A stretch of 11,317 nt of DNA. It comes from Clavulina sp. PMI_390 (Eukaryota > Basidiomycota > Agaricomycetes > Cantharellales > Hydnaceae). A program made the translations under genes and the position numbers. Every line of letters starts with the position of its first letter. The stretch's first letter is position 1. The notes beneath the pieces are model-generated. The model saw only the letters and a program-made list of their open reading frames with translations, did not search any database and had not been told where the DNA came from. Shown here in pieces: positions 1-8,178 of this stretch. Location: the NCBI GenBank assembly GCA_015039315.1, contig WIDE01000307.1, forward strand, positions 1 to 11,317, given 5' to 3'.

Positions 1-684
1 AAGAAGCTCCCGCATTGACTCGTATCCAATATCTTGGTCAGCAATGTATAGATCCTCCAAGTTGGAAGTATCAATATCTGGGAAGCCTACTGGGACTGTG
101 GCATCAAGACGTAGTCGTTTTGGAGCAAAACGCGTGCCAGGAGGGCCACTGATCAAAGTCTCTGACGGAACCCTGGCGCTATCCTGGCTCAGATCCCACT
201 GCATTGCGACTCCGAATGACTGGATGCAGGATAGATCGGAGGGGATGGGGAAGATGGCATAAGCTGGTTCCCGATTGGAAACTGTGATTTCAAGAATCCG
301 ACAACGCCATAGATGTGGGTTGACGAACTGATTGAATAGTCTCAGGGCAGCATCCCGGTCGTAAGCGAACAGATCGACATGGATGTTGAGTGGATGAGAC
401 CGCGAACGGACCAAACACTCTGCCATCCGGGTACGAGAGTGTTTCGCCAAGTGAAGGTTCCCTATGTCCGGAGAAAGAAAAATAATCTCGCTCCAGAGAA
501 TTGAGGCTTCAAGCGCAATCGCACGCCAGCGGGAGCAGACTTGGCTAACGGTCACGCTGGACTTGAGCATCGCGAGGTCGGTCCAGTCATGGTGTTTTCG
601 GAGATGGTGGAAGATAGCGAGGATGAGCTCATCGGGGAGGGAGTGGATCAGAGAGTTCTGCCAATATTTCTTGTCCCCAGCCAT
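1..684 (-). CDS. F-box protein, 5' part (runs off the left edge)
   Basis: Reading from the ATG at 684-682, the frame stays open for 228 codons to the window edge, so the C-terminus is missing. An F-box fills residues about 12-65, with SLPDELILAIF at 15-25, VCSRWR at 49-54 and ILW at 62-64; this is the usual spacing of the Skp1-binding fold. Beyond it are LRR-like segments such as NPHLWRCRILEI and SNLEDLYIADQDIG, the arrangement seen in fungal F-box proteins whose C-terminal body selects a substrate for ubiquitination. It is clearly distinct from the four plus-strand F-box genes but of the same general type, and is divergent from copy A across 624 nt. No intron is needed in the visible part. 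The start is the first ATG of the frame, 14 codons before SLPDEL. A decayed copy of its first 39 codons lies at 5430-5546. The target is unknown. Confidence 0.88.
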   Translation of the reverse strand, partial: MAGDKKYWQNSLIHSLPDELILAIFHHLRKHHDWTDLAMLKSSVTVSQVCSRWRAIALEASILWSEIIFLSPDIGNLHLAKHSRTRMAECLVRSRSHPLNIHVDLFAYDRDAALRLFNQFVNPHLWRCRILEITVSNREPAYAIFPIPSDLSCIQSFGVAMQWDLSQDSARVPSETLISGPPGTRFAPKRLRLDATVPVGFPDIDTSNLEDLYIADQDIGYESMRELL

Positions 685-1104
685 GCCGGTACACAACTGC
701 CGCTGTTGTACGGTGAATAAGGATCTATAAGGGATGGGAGTGCTGAGGAGGCAGTGCACCACCTCGTGGCGCATTTATTCAGGCCATGAAGGGATTCATC
801 CTGAGACTGTCGAGCCTTCTTCATACAATGGTCTAGTTTCAATCAGCATACCATATAATTAAGGCCTGCGAAGTATGGTGGGTGTTAGGCAGGGGGGGGG
901 TGCTGTTCGTTCAAAGGTTATCGTGACGTCAAGGCGTGTCTCAGCAAACCGCAATTCGATTCGGAGGAGAAAATATGCCTTCAATAATCATTCGCATGAA
1001 ATCATGTTAGCAGCCTATTAGATGTGGATGTGTTTTGCCTCGTAGGCTGAAAAACAGGAGTCCATCATAATCGCACTGAGGAGTGACACCAACGTGACCG
1101 TGCT

Positions 1105-1126
1105 CGGTCCCGCAGGTACATCACGC
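1105..1126 (+). promoter_or_regulatory. Conserved upstream block of copy A
   Basis: This is a block of about 22 nt, beginning CGGTCCCG and ending CATCACGC, about 180-205 nt before the start codon. Near-identical blocks lie upstream of copies B (3560-3582) and C (5939-5960), although the flanking DNA has diverged more. It could be a transcription factor site or simply a well-preserved part of the duplication. No factor is recognised. Confidence 0.4.
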
Positions 1127-1241
1127 GTCCGAGGCCGCGATTCTCGTTCTTGCCTCGTACTCCGGCTACTTGCCTAGATCATAGGTTTCAAACTTCACTA
1201 TCTGGTATGAATCAGAATCTGACGCCATGATAACACGTCTC

Positions 1242-1274
1242 ATGCCCCTCTCAATGCTATCGTACCTTTATTGA
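1242..1274 (+). other. Short upstream ORF (10 codons) before copy A
   Basis: An ATG at 1242 starts the frame MPLSMLSYLY followed by TGA, ending 34 nt before the copy A start codon. In copy B the homologous DNA reads TTG instead of the first ATG but keeps the second ATG (3698), and its frame is open straight into the CDS. If the transcript begins upstream of 1242, this uORF could reduce translation of copy A. Whether it lies in the mRNA cannot be judged from sequence alone. Confidence 0.35.
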
Positions 1275-1308
1275 CCTGCGCTTTTGGTTTATTGTCAGTA
1301 TTCGCAAC

Positions 1309-2902
1309 ATGGTCGCCACCCGGCGGTCTACAACGAAGAAACCCGAGGCATCTCCGAGGGACCTTTCAGAAAACTCTCGCTCAGTCACGTACCGCCTTCC
1401 AGTTGAAATTATGTCCGAGATTCTGCTTCATATCGTTGAGGTGTATCCGCTGATGAGGCGCACTGAACCTCTAAACCTGGTCACTTCCGTATGTCAGCGG
1501 TGGCGCGACATTGCTTTAGCCTCCCCCCATCTCTGGACGGCCATTGTTTTCAATGACTCCAGAATGAGATATGATGAGAACTACAAGGTGATCCTACCTC
1601 GTCCCAAGAGCAGAATCCAGGCATTCCTCAAGAGGTCCCGCAACCTCCCTTTGGACATCGTGTACAAAATCGACTATGCTTCCAAGAGCGCGTCGCACAT
1701 GTTCCATTTCGAAAATCTCATCGCCCCGCACCTCACAAGGTGCCGCACCCTTTACGTTCGGCTTAATACTTTTGAGCAGTTGAAGCGCGTGGTCCCGCTT
1801 CCCCAAGGTCTGGAGAAAATCCGCTCATTCAACCTCGATATCTCCACACGATATCCCCCATCTTTGTCACTCCCTCATCCCGTTCTGCTCTTTCACCCTG
1901 ATAACGGTGCTCGTTTACAACACCTACGAATCGCAACATCATACCTACCAGTATCCTTCGACAACATCGCCCCTCAGGAGCTTCAAAATTTCACATTCTC
2001 CTCGTTCAGAGCGAGTCCGTCACCAGATGATGTCATGGAATGGCTCGGCGGCGCATCGCTGCTGGAGGAATGTGACATTGCGGCTTCTGGTACTCCTTCC
2101 AGACCGCCAACAGATCTTCCTGCCCTCCGATTCATGCGGATCGGGTGTGTTAATCCTCTGAAAGTTCTCCAAACGTCTTCTCTTGTTCGGCTTGATTGGA
2201 CGCTTCCCAGCTCGGGCATCCCTGATACCGCGGAGCTAGGCCAAGCAGGTGGCCACCTACCAAGCCTTCGTCATTTGTCCATTGCGTCCCTCGAGCTTGG
2301 CGAGTTCCATCGTCTCCTCCCCTTCCTCCAAGAAGCGCCGACAGTCGTCAACCTTCGGATCCACCAGTGGGTATGGGATGATGTTATTAGTCTCATTCGT
2401 GCATTGGCCGTCAAAGGTAATTAAATTTCGCTTCATCTGTCTTCACGAGCTATTAACGATGACGAAAATTTGCGTTTATGTTAACTCAGTGCCTCACACT
2501 GGCGAGCCGTCCAGCCCCACTTCCTCACATGACTCCACGCCTCCCACCACCGGCCCTTCTCAGTATATCACAGACCTCCTCCCTTCCCTGCAATGCCTCT
2601 TCATGAAAGACGTTTGCAACAACGGATCATCACGGGCAGCAATCACAGAAAAGAGCTTTGACAAATTGCTCAAGCGAGATAACGCTGCTGTGGCGTTCAA
2701 CAACCTGTTAACAGCTCGTCCCGCTCTGGCAAATAACATCCTCAACATGAAGCTTCATGGGGCTGAGGTAGACGAAGCTGCTATTGAAGAAATGCAGCGC
2801 GAATACACATCTTTAGATCGACGAGTTGCTGAAATGGCGAGACCTCCTTGGAGCGAGTTTGACTGGGCTGGCGAAACGGATCTGAACCTTGGTGATTGGT
2901 AA
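1309..2902 (+). CDS. F-box / LRR-like protein, array copy A
   Basis: There are two exons: 1309-2416 (369 codons plus one base) and 2490-2902, joined across a 73-nt phase-1 intron (donor GTAATT, acceptor ACTCAG), giving 506 residues. The intron is placed from the matching junction in copies B and C. An F-box spans residues about 28-77 (YRLPVEIMSEILLHIV, VCQRWRD, HLW), preceded by a basic tail (TRRSTTKK). The body has LRR-like strands (LQHLRIATSYL, LPSLRHLSIASLELGEF) and a conserved QWVWDDV segment. Exon 2 encodes a Ser/Pro/Thr-rich linker, then an alpha-helical region with EYTSLDRRVAEM at 474-485. F-box proteins dock substrates to SCF ubiquitin ligases through Skp1; the target here is unknown. 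If the intron is kept, translation ends after two further codons. This is the most regular member of the array. Confidence 0.9.
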
Positions 2903-2970
2903 ATTGGTCAAAAGGCTGTTTCATGAACGACCTTTTCTATCGCGAAGTATCTTGACCTTCCTCAATTGTA
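2903..2970 (+). repeat. Conserved 3' flank of copy A
   Basis: The 68 nt directly after the stop codon align with the 68 nt after copy B (5331-5398), and more loosely with 73 nt after copy C (7699-7771). Shared words are CAAAAGGCTGTTTCATGA (A and B), a TATCTTGA-like core, and a terminal ATTGTA. It is probably 3' untranslated sequence with part of the cleavage and polyadenylation signal, copied along with the gene. Confidence 0.5.
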
Positions 2971-3739
2971 ACGCCCTCGTACTATGATTTCACATCGTAA
3001 TTCTAATATGACGAGCCGAAGCTCACCAACTCGAGTCTGAAATCCCAAGCAGATACTCGAAACGATGGCCACTGATCAATTATCCCTTTTCATGAGCGTG
3101 AAATGGAATAACCCGGCTATTTGCCTGTTATGATAAGAACCCCCATCAAAGATGCCAATTCACCAACTTCCCTAACTTCCGGACACCGCCCTTAGCTACG
3201 TAGCTGCATGATAACTTCATGCTGGATCCCTGAACAAATACGAATATTTGATCTCCCATCACCAGAGTCGACATCGCCTAAATTCGCCTATCCATATAGG
3301 AGTGACTAGAAGGGACGTTGATACAGTCCTTCCACACCGCCGGATCGCCACGGCAAGGCTTCATTCATTGACATAGAAGATGATAACCGTTTCCCGCCCA
3401 CTCACGGCGTTGATCACATGGCTTGATTATTAATTGACGCTCCAGGAGGCGGATAGCGGCAGCCGAAAAAAAAAAAGGCTTCCAGCTGGGGCTGGAAGGT
3501 CGTTGCACAGATACTTGGTTGGGGACTTGGTGCTTGCCGCCGCTACCGATGATCACCGTCGGTTCCGCGGGGCACATCACGCAGCTCCCATTCCCACCTC
3601 CCACTCTGGCTACATAACTATACTGTGGGTTTTCAAACTGCGCTTTCTAGCATGAATCGGCAACTGATACTACAATAACGCGTCTTTGCCCCTTTCGATG
3701 CTATCGCAGATTCGGACTTTTGGTTTAGTGTTGTGCAAT
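2971..3739. other. Intergenic region between copies A and B
   Basis: I see no gene here. The left part (about 2971-3300) has no match that I can see elsewhere in the window. From about 3301 the DNA aligns with the segment upstream of copy C from 5581, the best core being 3391-3428 (CCCGCCCACTCACGGCG, then TTGATCACATGGCTTGATT). There is an A-run of about 11 nt near 3465-3475 and the conserved upstream block at 3560-3582. Short minus-strand frames in this stretch and at 5639-5872 resemble each other only because the underlying DNA is homologous. Confidence 0.55.
3560..3582 (+). promoter_or_regulatory. Conserved upstream block of copy B
   Basis: It begins CGGTTCCG and ends CATCACGC, and is homologous to 1105-1126 and 5939-5960. 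It lies about 160 nt before the ATG at 3740. This spacing matches copy C almost exactly, so promoter context has been preserved through duplication. Confidence 0.4.
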
Positions 3740-5330
3740 ATGGGAGTCACCCCGCATTCTACAACAAACAAACCCGAGGCATCTGCGAGGGACCCTCCGG
3801 TAAACTCTCGTTCAGTCACCTATCGCCTTCCGGTAGAGATCTTGTCCGGGATTCTGCTGCATGTCGTTGAAGCATCTTCACTCATGAGGCGGACTGAACC
3901 TCTAAATCTGGTCACTTCCGTATGTCAGCGATGGCGAGACGTTGCCTTAGCTTCTCCACAACTATGGACGGGCATCGTCTTCAGAGACTCCAAAACGACG
4001 TACGACGCCAACTCCAACACAATTCTAGCAAATTTAAAGAGCAAAATCCAAGCATTTCTTGAGAGGTCCCGAAACCTCTGTTTAGATATTGTGTACAGAA
4101 TCGACTACGCTTCCGATAGCGCTTCTCATACAGCACATTTCCAGGACCTGATTGCTCCGCACCTCACAAGGTGTCGCACTCTCCACATTAGGCTCAGTAC
4201 CCTGGAGCAGTTGCAGGGCATAGTCCCGCTTCCTACAGGACTTGAGAAACTCCGCTCATTCAACCTCGACATCCCCACAGTATACACTTCGTATCCATTG
4301 CCGCCTCACCCCATTCTCATATTCAATCCTGATCACGGTGCTTGCTTACAACACCTACGCATCGCATCCTCATACATATCCTTCGACAACATGACCCCCC
4401 AGGAGCTTCGAAGTTTCACATACTCCCCTCCCACAGCGTATCTGTCGCCAGATGATGTCATGGAGTGGTTAAGCAGCGCATCACTACTGGAGGAATGCAA
4501 CATCGCGGCTTCCGTTACTCCATCACAACTGCCGACAGATCTTCCTGCCCTTAGATTCATGCGGATGGAGTGTGTCAATCCTTCTACGGCTTTCCAAGCG
4601 CCTTCTCTTGTTCGGCTCGATTGGACACTTCCCGATTCAGGCATCCCTGACGCCGCAGCATTAGCCCAAGCAGGTTGTCATTTGCCAAACCTTCGCCATT
4701 TGTCCATTGCATCGCTCAATCTTGGCGATTTCCATCGCCTCCTTCCATTCCTCCAACAAGTATCAACAGTGGTTAACCTTCAAATTCACCAGTGGGTATG
4801 GGATGATGCTGTTAGTCTCATTCGTGCATTGGCCGTCAAAGGTGACAAAATTCGTCTCAATCTGTAGTCACGAGCTGCTCATAATAACCGAAATTTGCGT
4901 TTATGTTAAATTAGTGCCTCAGACTGAGGAGATCTCCAGCCCCGCTTGCTCTTATGGCTCGACCTCTCTCACTGCCGACCTTTCTTGATATAATACGGAC
5001 CTCCTCCCTTCCCTGCAGTGTCTCTTCATCAAAGTTGTCCGCAACAACGGGAGCTTACAGGCAGTGATTACAGACAAGAACTTTGAAAAATTGCTTGAGC
5101 AGGATAACGCTGCTGCAGCATTCAGCAACCTGTTGAAAGCTCGTCCGTCACTAGCAAATAACGTGCTCAACATGAAGCTCTATGGGCCTCAAGTAGATGA
5201 GGCTACTATTAAAAACATACAGAGCGAGTACACCTCTTTAGATCGGCGTGTTGCTGACATGGCAAGGCCTCCTTGGAGCCAGTTTGATTGGACCAATAAC
5301 ACAGATCAGTATCTGGACGATTGGTGGTAG
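3740..5330 (+). pseudogene. F-box / LRR-like protein, array copy B, with premature stop
   Basis: The first exon (3740-4841) is fully open, with the F-box at residues about 28-77 (YRLPVEILSGILLHVV, VCQRWRD, QLW) and an LRR-like body as in copy A, two codons shorter. The 73-nt phase-1 intron 4842-4914 (GTGACA to ATTAG) aligns with that of copy A. In exon 2 (4915 on) codon TGA at 4986-4988 replaces a Gln codon (CAG in A, CAA in C), ending the product at 391 residues. The next 113 codons remain open to the family's normal TAG at 5328-5330 and keep EYTSLDRRVADM. It is either a very recent pseudogene or a truncated but functional F-box protein, since the F-box and body are untouched. A start at 3740 matches the other copies; an in-frame ATG at 3698 would add 14 residues. 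No ATG lies soon after the TGA, so a separate second product is unlikely. Confidence 0.8.
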
Positions 5331-5398
5331 TTTGGCCAAAAGGCTGTTTCATGAAAATTTCCTTCTATTTGAAGTTTCTTCACGTTGCCTTAATTGTA
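5331..5398 (+). repeat. Conserved 3' flank of copy B
   Basis: It is the same length (68 nt) as the flank after copy A and aligns end to end with it, sharing the AAAAGGCTGTTTCATGA word and the final AATTGTA. The minus-strand F-box remnant begins about 30 nt further on, so the junction of two duplicated pieces lies between 5399 and 5429. Confidence 0.5.
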
Positions 5399-5429
5399 TC
5401 CTACTCTTGCCCCAATAGATACTGCCACC

Positions 5430-5546
5430 CATACCGATGATTGCCCAGTCATAATATTGTCGAAGATGGATGAAGATGTTGACAATCAGCTCAGTGAGAA
5501 GGGAGTCAATATAGCGACGCTGATTACCGCCCCCACCCCCTTCCAC
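5430..5546 (-). pseudogene. Remnant of the divergent minus-strand F-box gene
   Basis: Read on the minus strand from 5546, 39 codons align without gaps to the first 39 residues of the F-box gene at 684-1, with 16 identities by eye. These include the segments IDSL, ELIVNIF, HLR and DWAIIGM against IHSL, ELILAIF, HLR and DWTDLAM. The position of the start codon is GTG instead of ATG, a Gly-rich stretch replaces the original N-terminus, and similarity stops abruptly after Met39, about 30 nt from the copy B 3' flank. It has the same orientation and divergent position relative to copy C as the intact gene has to copy A. It is best read as a truncated, dead copy created by the array duplication. Confidence 0.7.
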
Positions 5547-6119
5547 CTAAAGATACGACCGTCTCATGTTGTGGAGCGGAGACTACTAAACGGAGTTCGA
5601 GATAGTGTCCCCGGCTCATCGTCATGGCAAGGATGAATTTACTGATATGAGCCAGGAGACTCATTTCGCGCCCACCTACCGCGTTGATTACATTGCTTGA
5701 TTCCCATCTGACGTTCTATAGGGCAAATAGCAGTAATAGCGTGCAAGTAGAGCTCGAGGGTGGTGCGCCGTCCTAGCAGGCTACGAGAACATTTGTGATT
5801 TACTTGCATCTCATTTAAGCCTTCAGGACGGAGTATGACAGCAACGGCCCACTTATACTTGCGTCGATGCATCCAGCTGTTTGGCTGAAGAGCAAAGAAA
5901 ACATCAATGACTGACAGTGACGTCAGTGTGACGACCCTCGGTTCCGTAGGGACATCACGCGCCGTATTTCTTGTGTCGACTTGCAGCGGTTGGCTGCACC
6001 CTGGTTCTCGAACTATACTATCCGGTACAGGATAGCCTTTCTAGTTCTTAACAAAGCCTCCATTGACTACGTGATATTATCACACCTTTGAGGTCCATAT
6101 TGGCCTCAGTTCTCGCAGC
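5547..6119. other. Intergenic region upstream of copy C
   Basis: No intact gene is seen. From about 5581 the sequence aligns with the region upstream of copy B from 3301; the strongest stretch is 5665-5702. It includes a TGACGTCA palindrome at 5918-5925, the conserved block at 5939-5960, and an ACTATACT element near 6012-6019 that also occurs upstream of copy B near 3617-3624. The whole segment is part of the duplicated unit and should carry the copy C promoter. Confidence 0.55.
5939..5960 (+). promoter_or_regulatory. Conserved upstream block of copy C
   Basis: It begins CGGTTCCG and ends CATCACGC, with one base fewer than in copy B. It lies about 160 nt before the ATG at 6120. The TGACGTCA palindrome sits 13 nt upstream of it. 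At the same place upstream of copy A the sequence reads GTGACACC, so the palindrome is not conserved at this position. Confidence 0.4.
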
Positions 6120-7698
6120 ATGGTCGCGACCCGGCGTTCTACAGCGAAGAAACCTGGGGGGTCCCCAAGAGATGTCCCAGTGAACTCTCGCTCAATCACA
6201 TGTCGTGTTCCAGTCGAAATCTTGTCCGAAATCCTGCTGCACCTCGTCGAGGCATACCCGCTCACGAAGCGAAATGCGCCTCTGAAGCTGGTCACTTCCA
6301 TATGCCAGTGGTGGAGAAACACCGCTCTATCTTTCCCAAAGCTCTGGACAGCCATCGTCTTAGACAGCTCGAGAAAAGCATACGATGCGAATTACAAACC
6401 GGTTACCGCCCACCCCAAGCACCGAATACAGACATTCTTGCAGAGATCCCGCAACCTCCCCTTGGACATCATGTACGAAGTCCATTATGCCTCCAAGAGT
6501 GCCTCGCATATGTACCATTTCGAAACCCTCATCGCCCCACATCTCACAAGGTGCTGTACCCTCTACATTCGACTCAATACTCTTGAGCAGCTGCGGCGCG
6601 TGACCCCGCTTCCAAAAGGATTAGAGAAACTTCGCTCCTTCAATCTTGAAATCTCCACCCAATTTCCCTCCTCTCCACTCCTATCTCCTCCCGTGACTCT
6701 CTTTCAACCCGATAATGGTGTTCGTTTACGACACCTACGCGTCACCTCGTCATACATCCCATTCTACCTCGACAACATAGCACCTCAAGAGCTTGAAAGT
6801 TTCACGTATTCTCCGCCGCGAGGATATCCCTCCACGGATCACGCAGTAAAATGGTTACGCAATGCAACACTGTTGAAGGAATGCGTGATCGCGGAGTCGC
6901 GCACTCCTTCTAGACCGCCATCGGATCTTCCCGCTCTCGAGCTTATGCGAATCAACTGTGCCGACCCATCAATGATTTTTCGAGCTTCTTCTCTGGTTCG
7001 GCTTGATTGGACACTTCCTGATTCAGGCATCCCTGATGACGTGGACTTGTCCCAAGCGGGCCAACACCTGCCAAACCTCCGTCATTTGTCCGTCGCATCA
7101 CTAGAGCTCGGCGAGTTCAATCAGTTGTTGCCTTTCCTGCGGGGTGTACCGAGCGTTGTTAATCTTCAGATTCATCACTGGGTATGGGATGACGTTATCA
7201 GTCTTGTTCGTGCATTAGCGACCGAGGGTAAGGAATTTTGCCATCATCATTCATGCCTTCTTAGGGCTGATCAAATAACTTCCTTGTACAGTATCAGGGC
7301 CCGACGCTGGCGAGACCTCTAGCTCATCGTTGCGAGATTCTACCCCTGTGACCCCATCTCAATTCAACACAGATCTCCTTCCTTCACTCCAGTGCTTCTT
7401 CATGAATAATGTTCGCAATATCGGGCCATTGCGAGTAGCAATCACGCACGCGAGCTTTGATAAACTACTGAAACGGGATCAGACTGAGATGGCGCTCAAC
7501 AATCTCCTGATTGCTCGACCCACCCTCGCAAACTGGATCCTTAATATGGGGCTGAATGGGGATGAGGTAGAAAAATCTGATGTGGTGGAAATGCAGCGTG
7601 AATACGCGCTACTGGATCGGAGGGTTGCCGAAATGTCGCCACACCGTTGGAACCAGTTTGACTGGGATCTAGACCTGGATAGGTACCTCAGCGATTAA
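6120..7698 (+). CDS. F-box / LRR-like protein, array copy C
   Basis: There are two exons, 6120-7227 and 7292-7698, separated by a 64-nt phase-1 intron (GTAAGG to TACAG, with a CTGAT branch-like site), giving 504 residues. Exon 1 has exactly the same length as in copy A (1108 nt). The F-box is at residues about 28-77 (CRVPVEILSEILLHLV, ICQWWRN, KLW). The LRR-like body keeps LVRLDWTLP, SGIPDD and HWVWDDV. The exon 2 product has EYALLDRRVAEM at 473-484 and ends DRYLSD. The N-terminus MVATRRS is shared with copy A but not B. Without splicing, the frame runs 32 codons past the donor to a TAG at 7320-7322. The expected role is the same as for copy A: a Skp1-binding substrate receptor of unknown specificity. 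No disabling change is seen. Confidence 0.9.
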
Positions 7699-8178
7699 CG
7701 ACATCATCAAGATCTCGATTTTCAGCGAATCGCTTCCTATCTTGAGATATCTTGACGATTCATCCATTGTACTTTACTGACGCCATAGCTTGCTCTAATA
7801 AGATCCCTGACCTGTCGTCTTTGAACCCCCTCTCATACTGGACAACCAGTCGTCGTTCGCCAATGACTTCCCGTTATGAATGTGGAAAAGGCACCACGGG
7901 ATGTCATAATGTACCCCACAACTCTAACTGAGACCGTGCAAAATACCAGCGCAGCGGAGGGCCGGCAACTCCTCCCCGACTCCTCTCCGTCGCGAGAACA
8001 AGGGAGGTGACCACTCCCCGAGGTTCTAATTGATATGAAGCCCAGTCTCCCTGTAGTCCCTACCGCTTCTCCGCTGATGGAACGGTTGTCGGCGTCCTCT
8101 CCCCGGGGTTGACTTTCCATAAAGTCCCTGAAGCACTCCAGCGATGTCGCACTTCTCCCTTTCATCCTCTCCTGCTTG
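7699..8178. other. Intergenic region between copy C and the methyltransferase
   Basis: The first 73 nt (7699-7771) match the conserved 3' flanks of copies A and B, including TATCTTGA and a final ATTGTA. The rest has no supported gene. A minus-strand frame of 131 codons (7833-8228) crosses it but has no recognisable domain and overlaps exon 1 of the methyltransferase. The stretch around 7970-8110 is rich in CTCC and CCCCG words. The methyltransferase promoter should lie here. Confidence 0.5.

Larger units (their letters stand above)
685..1308. other. Divergent intergenic region
   Basis: This region of 624 nt separates the minus-strand F-box gene from copy A and should hold both promoters. I see no convincing gene in it. 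It contains a run of nine or more G near 892-900, a TGACGTCA palindrome (the CRE/bZIP-type consensus) at 924-931, the array-wide conserved block at 1105-1126, and a short upstream ORF at 1242-1274. The part nearest copy A (about 1080 onwards) aligns by eye with the DNA upstream of copies B and C. The part nearest the minus gene does so only weakly. Confidence 0.6.

Noticed and set aside
924..931. TGACGTCA palindromes here and at 5918-5925 as array-wide bZIP sites
   Set aside because: They are not at equivalent positions, and copy B has none that I can see; two 8-mers are weak evidence. They are mentioned only within the intergenic entries.
2971..3300. A second remnant of the minus-strand F-box gene between copies A and B
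   Set aside because: The minus-strand reading near 3260 (MGDQIFVFVQ...) shows no F-box pattern and closes after about 42 codons.
3365..3604. Minus-strand frame resembling one at 5639-5872
   Set aside because: The likeness covers only about 25 codons and follows from homologous upstream DNA of copies B and C; the rest, including the A-run that encodes Lys/Phe-rich sequence, does not match.
5001..5020. Alternative acceptor in copy B (pyrimidine tract ending CCCTGCAG) that would remove the TGA
   Set aside because: It looks strong, but joining exon 1 to it shifts the frame and soon meets another TGA; the acceptor at 4913-4914 aligns with copy A.
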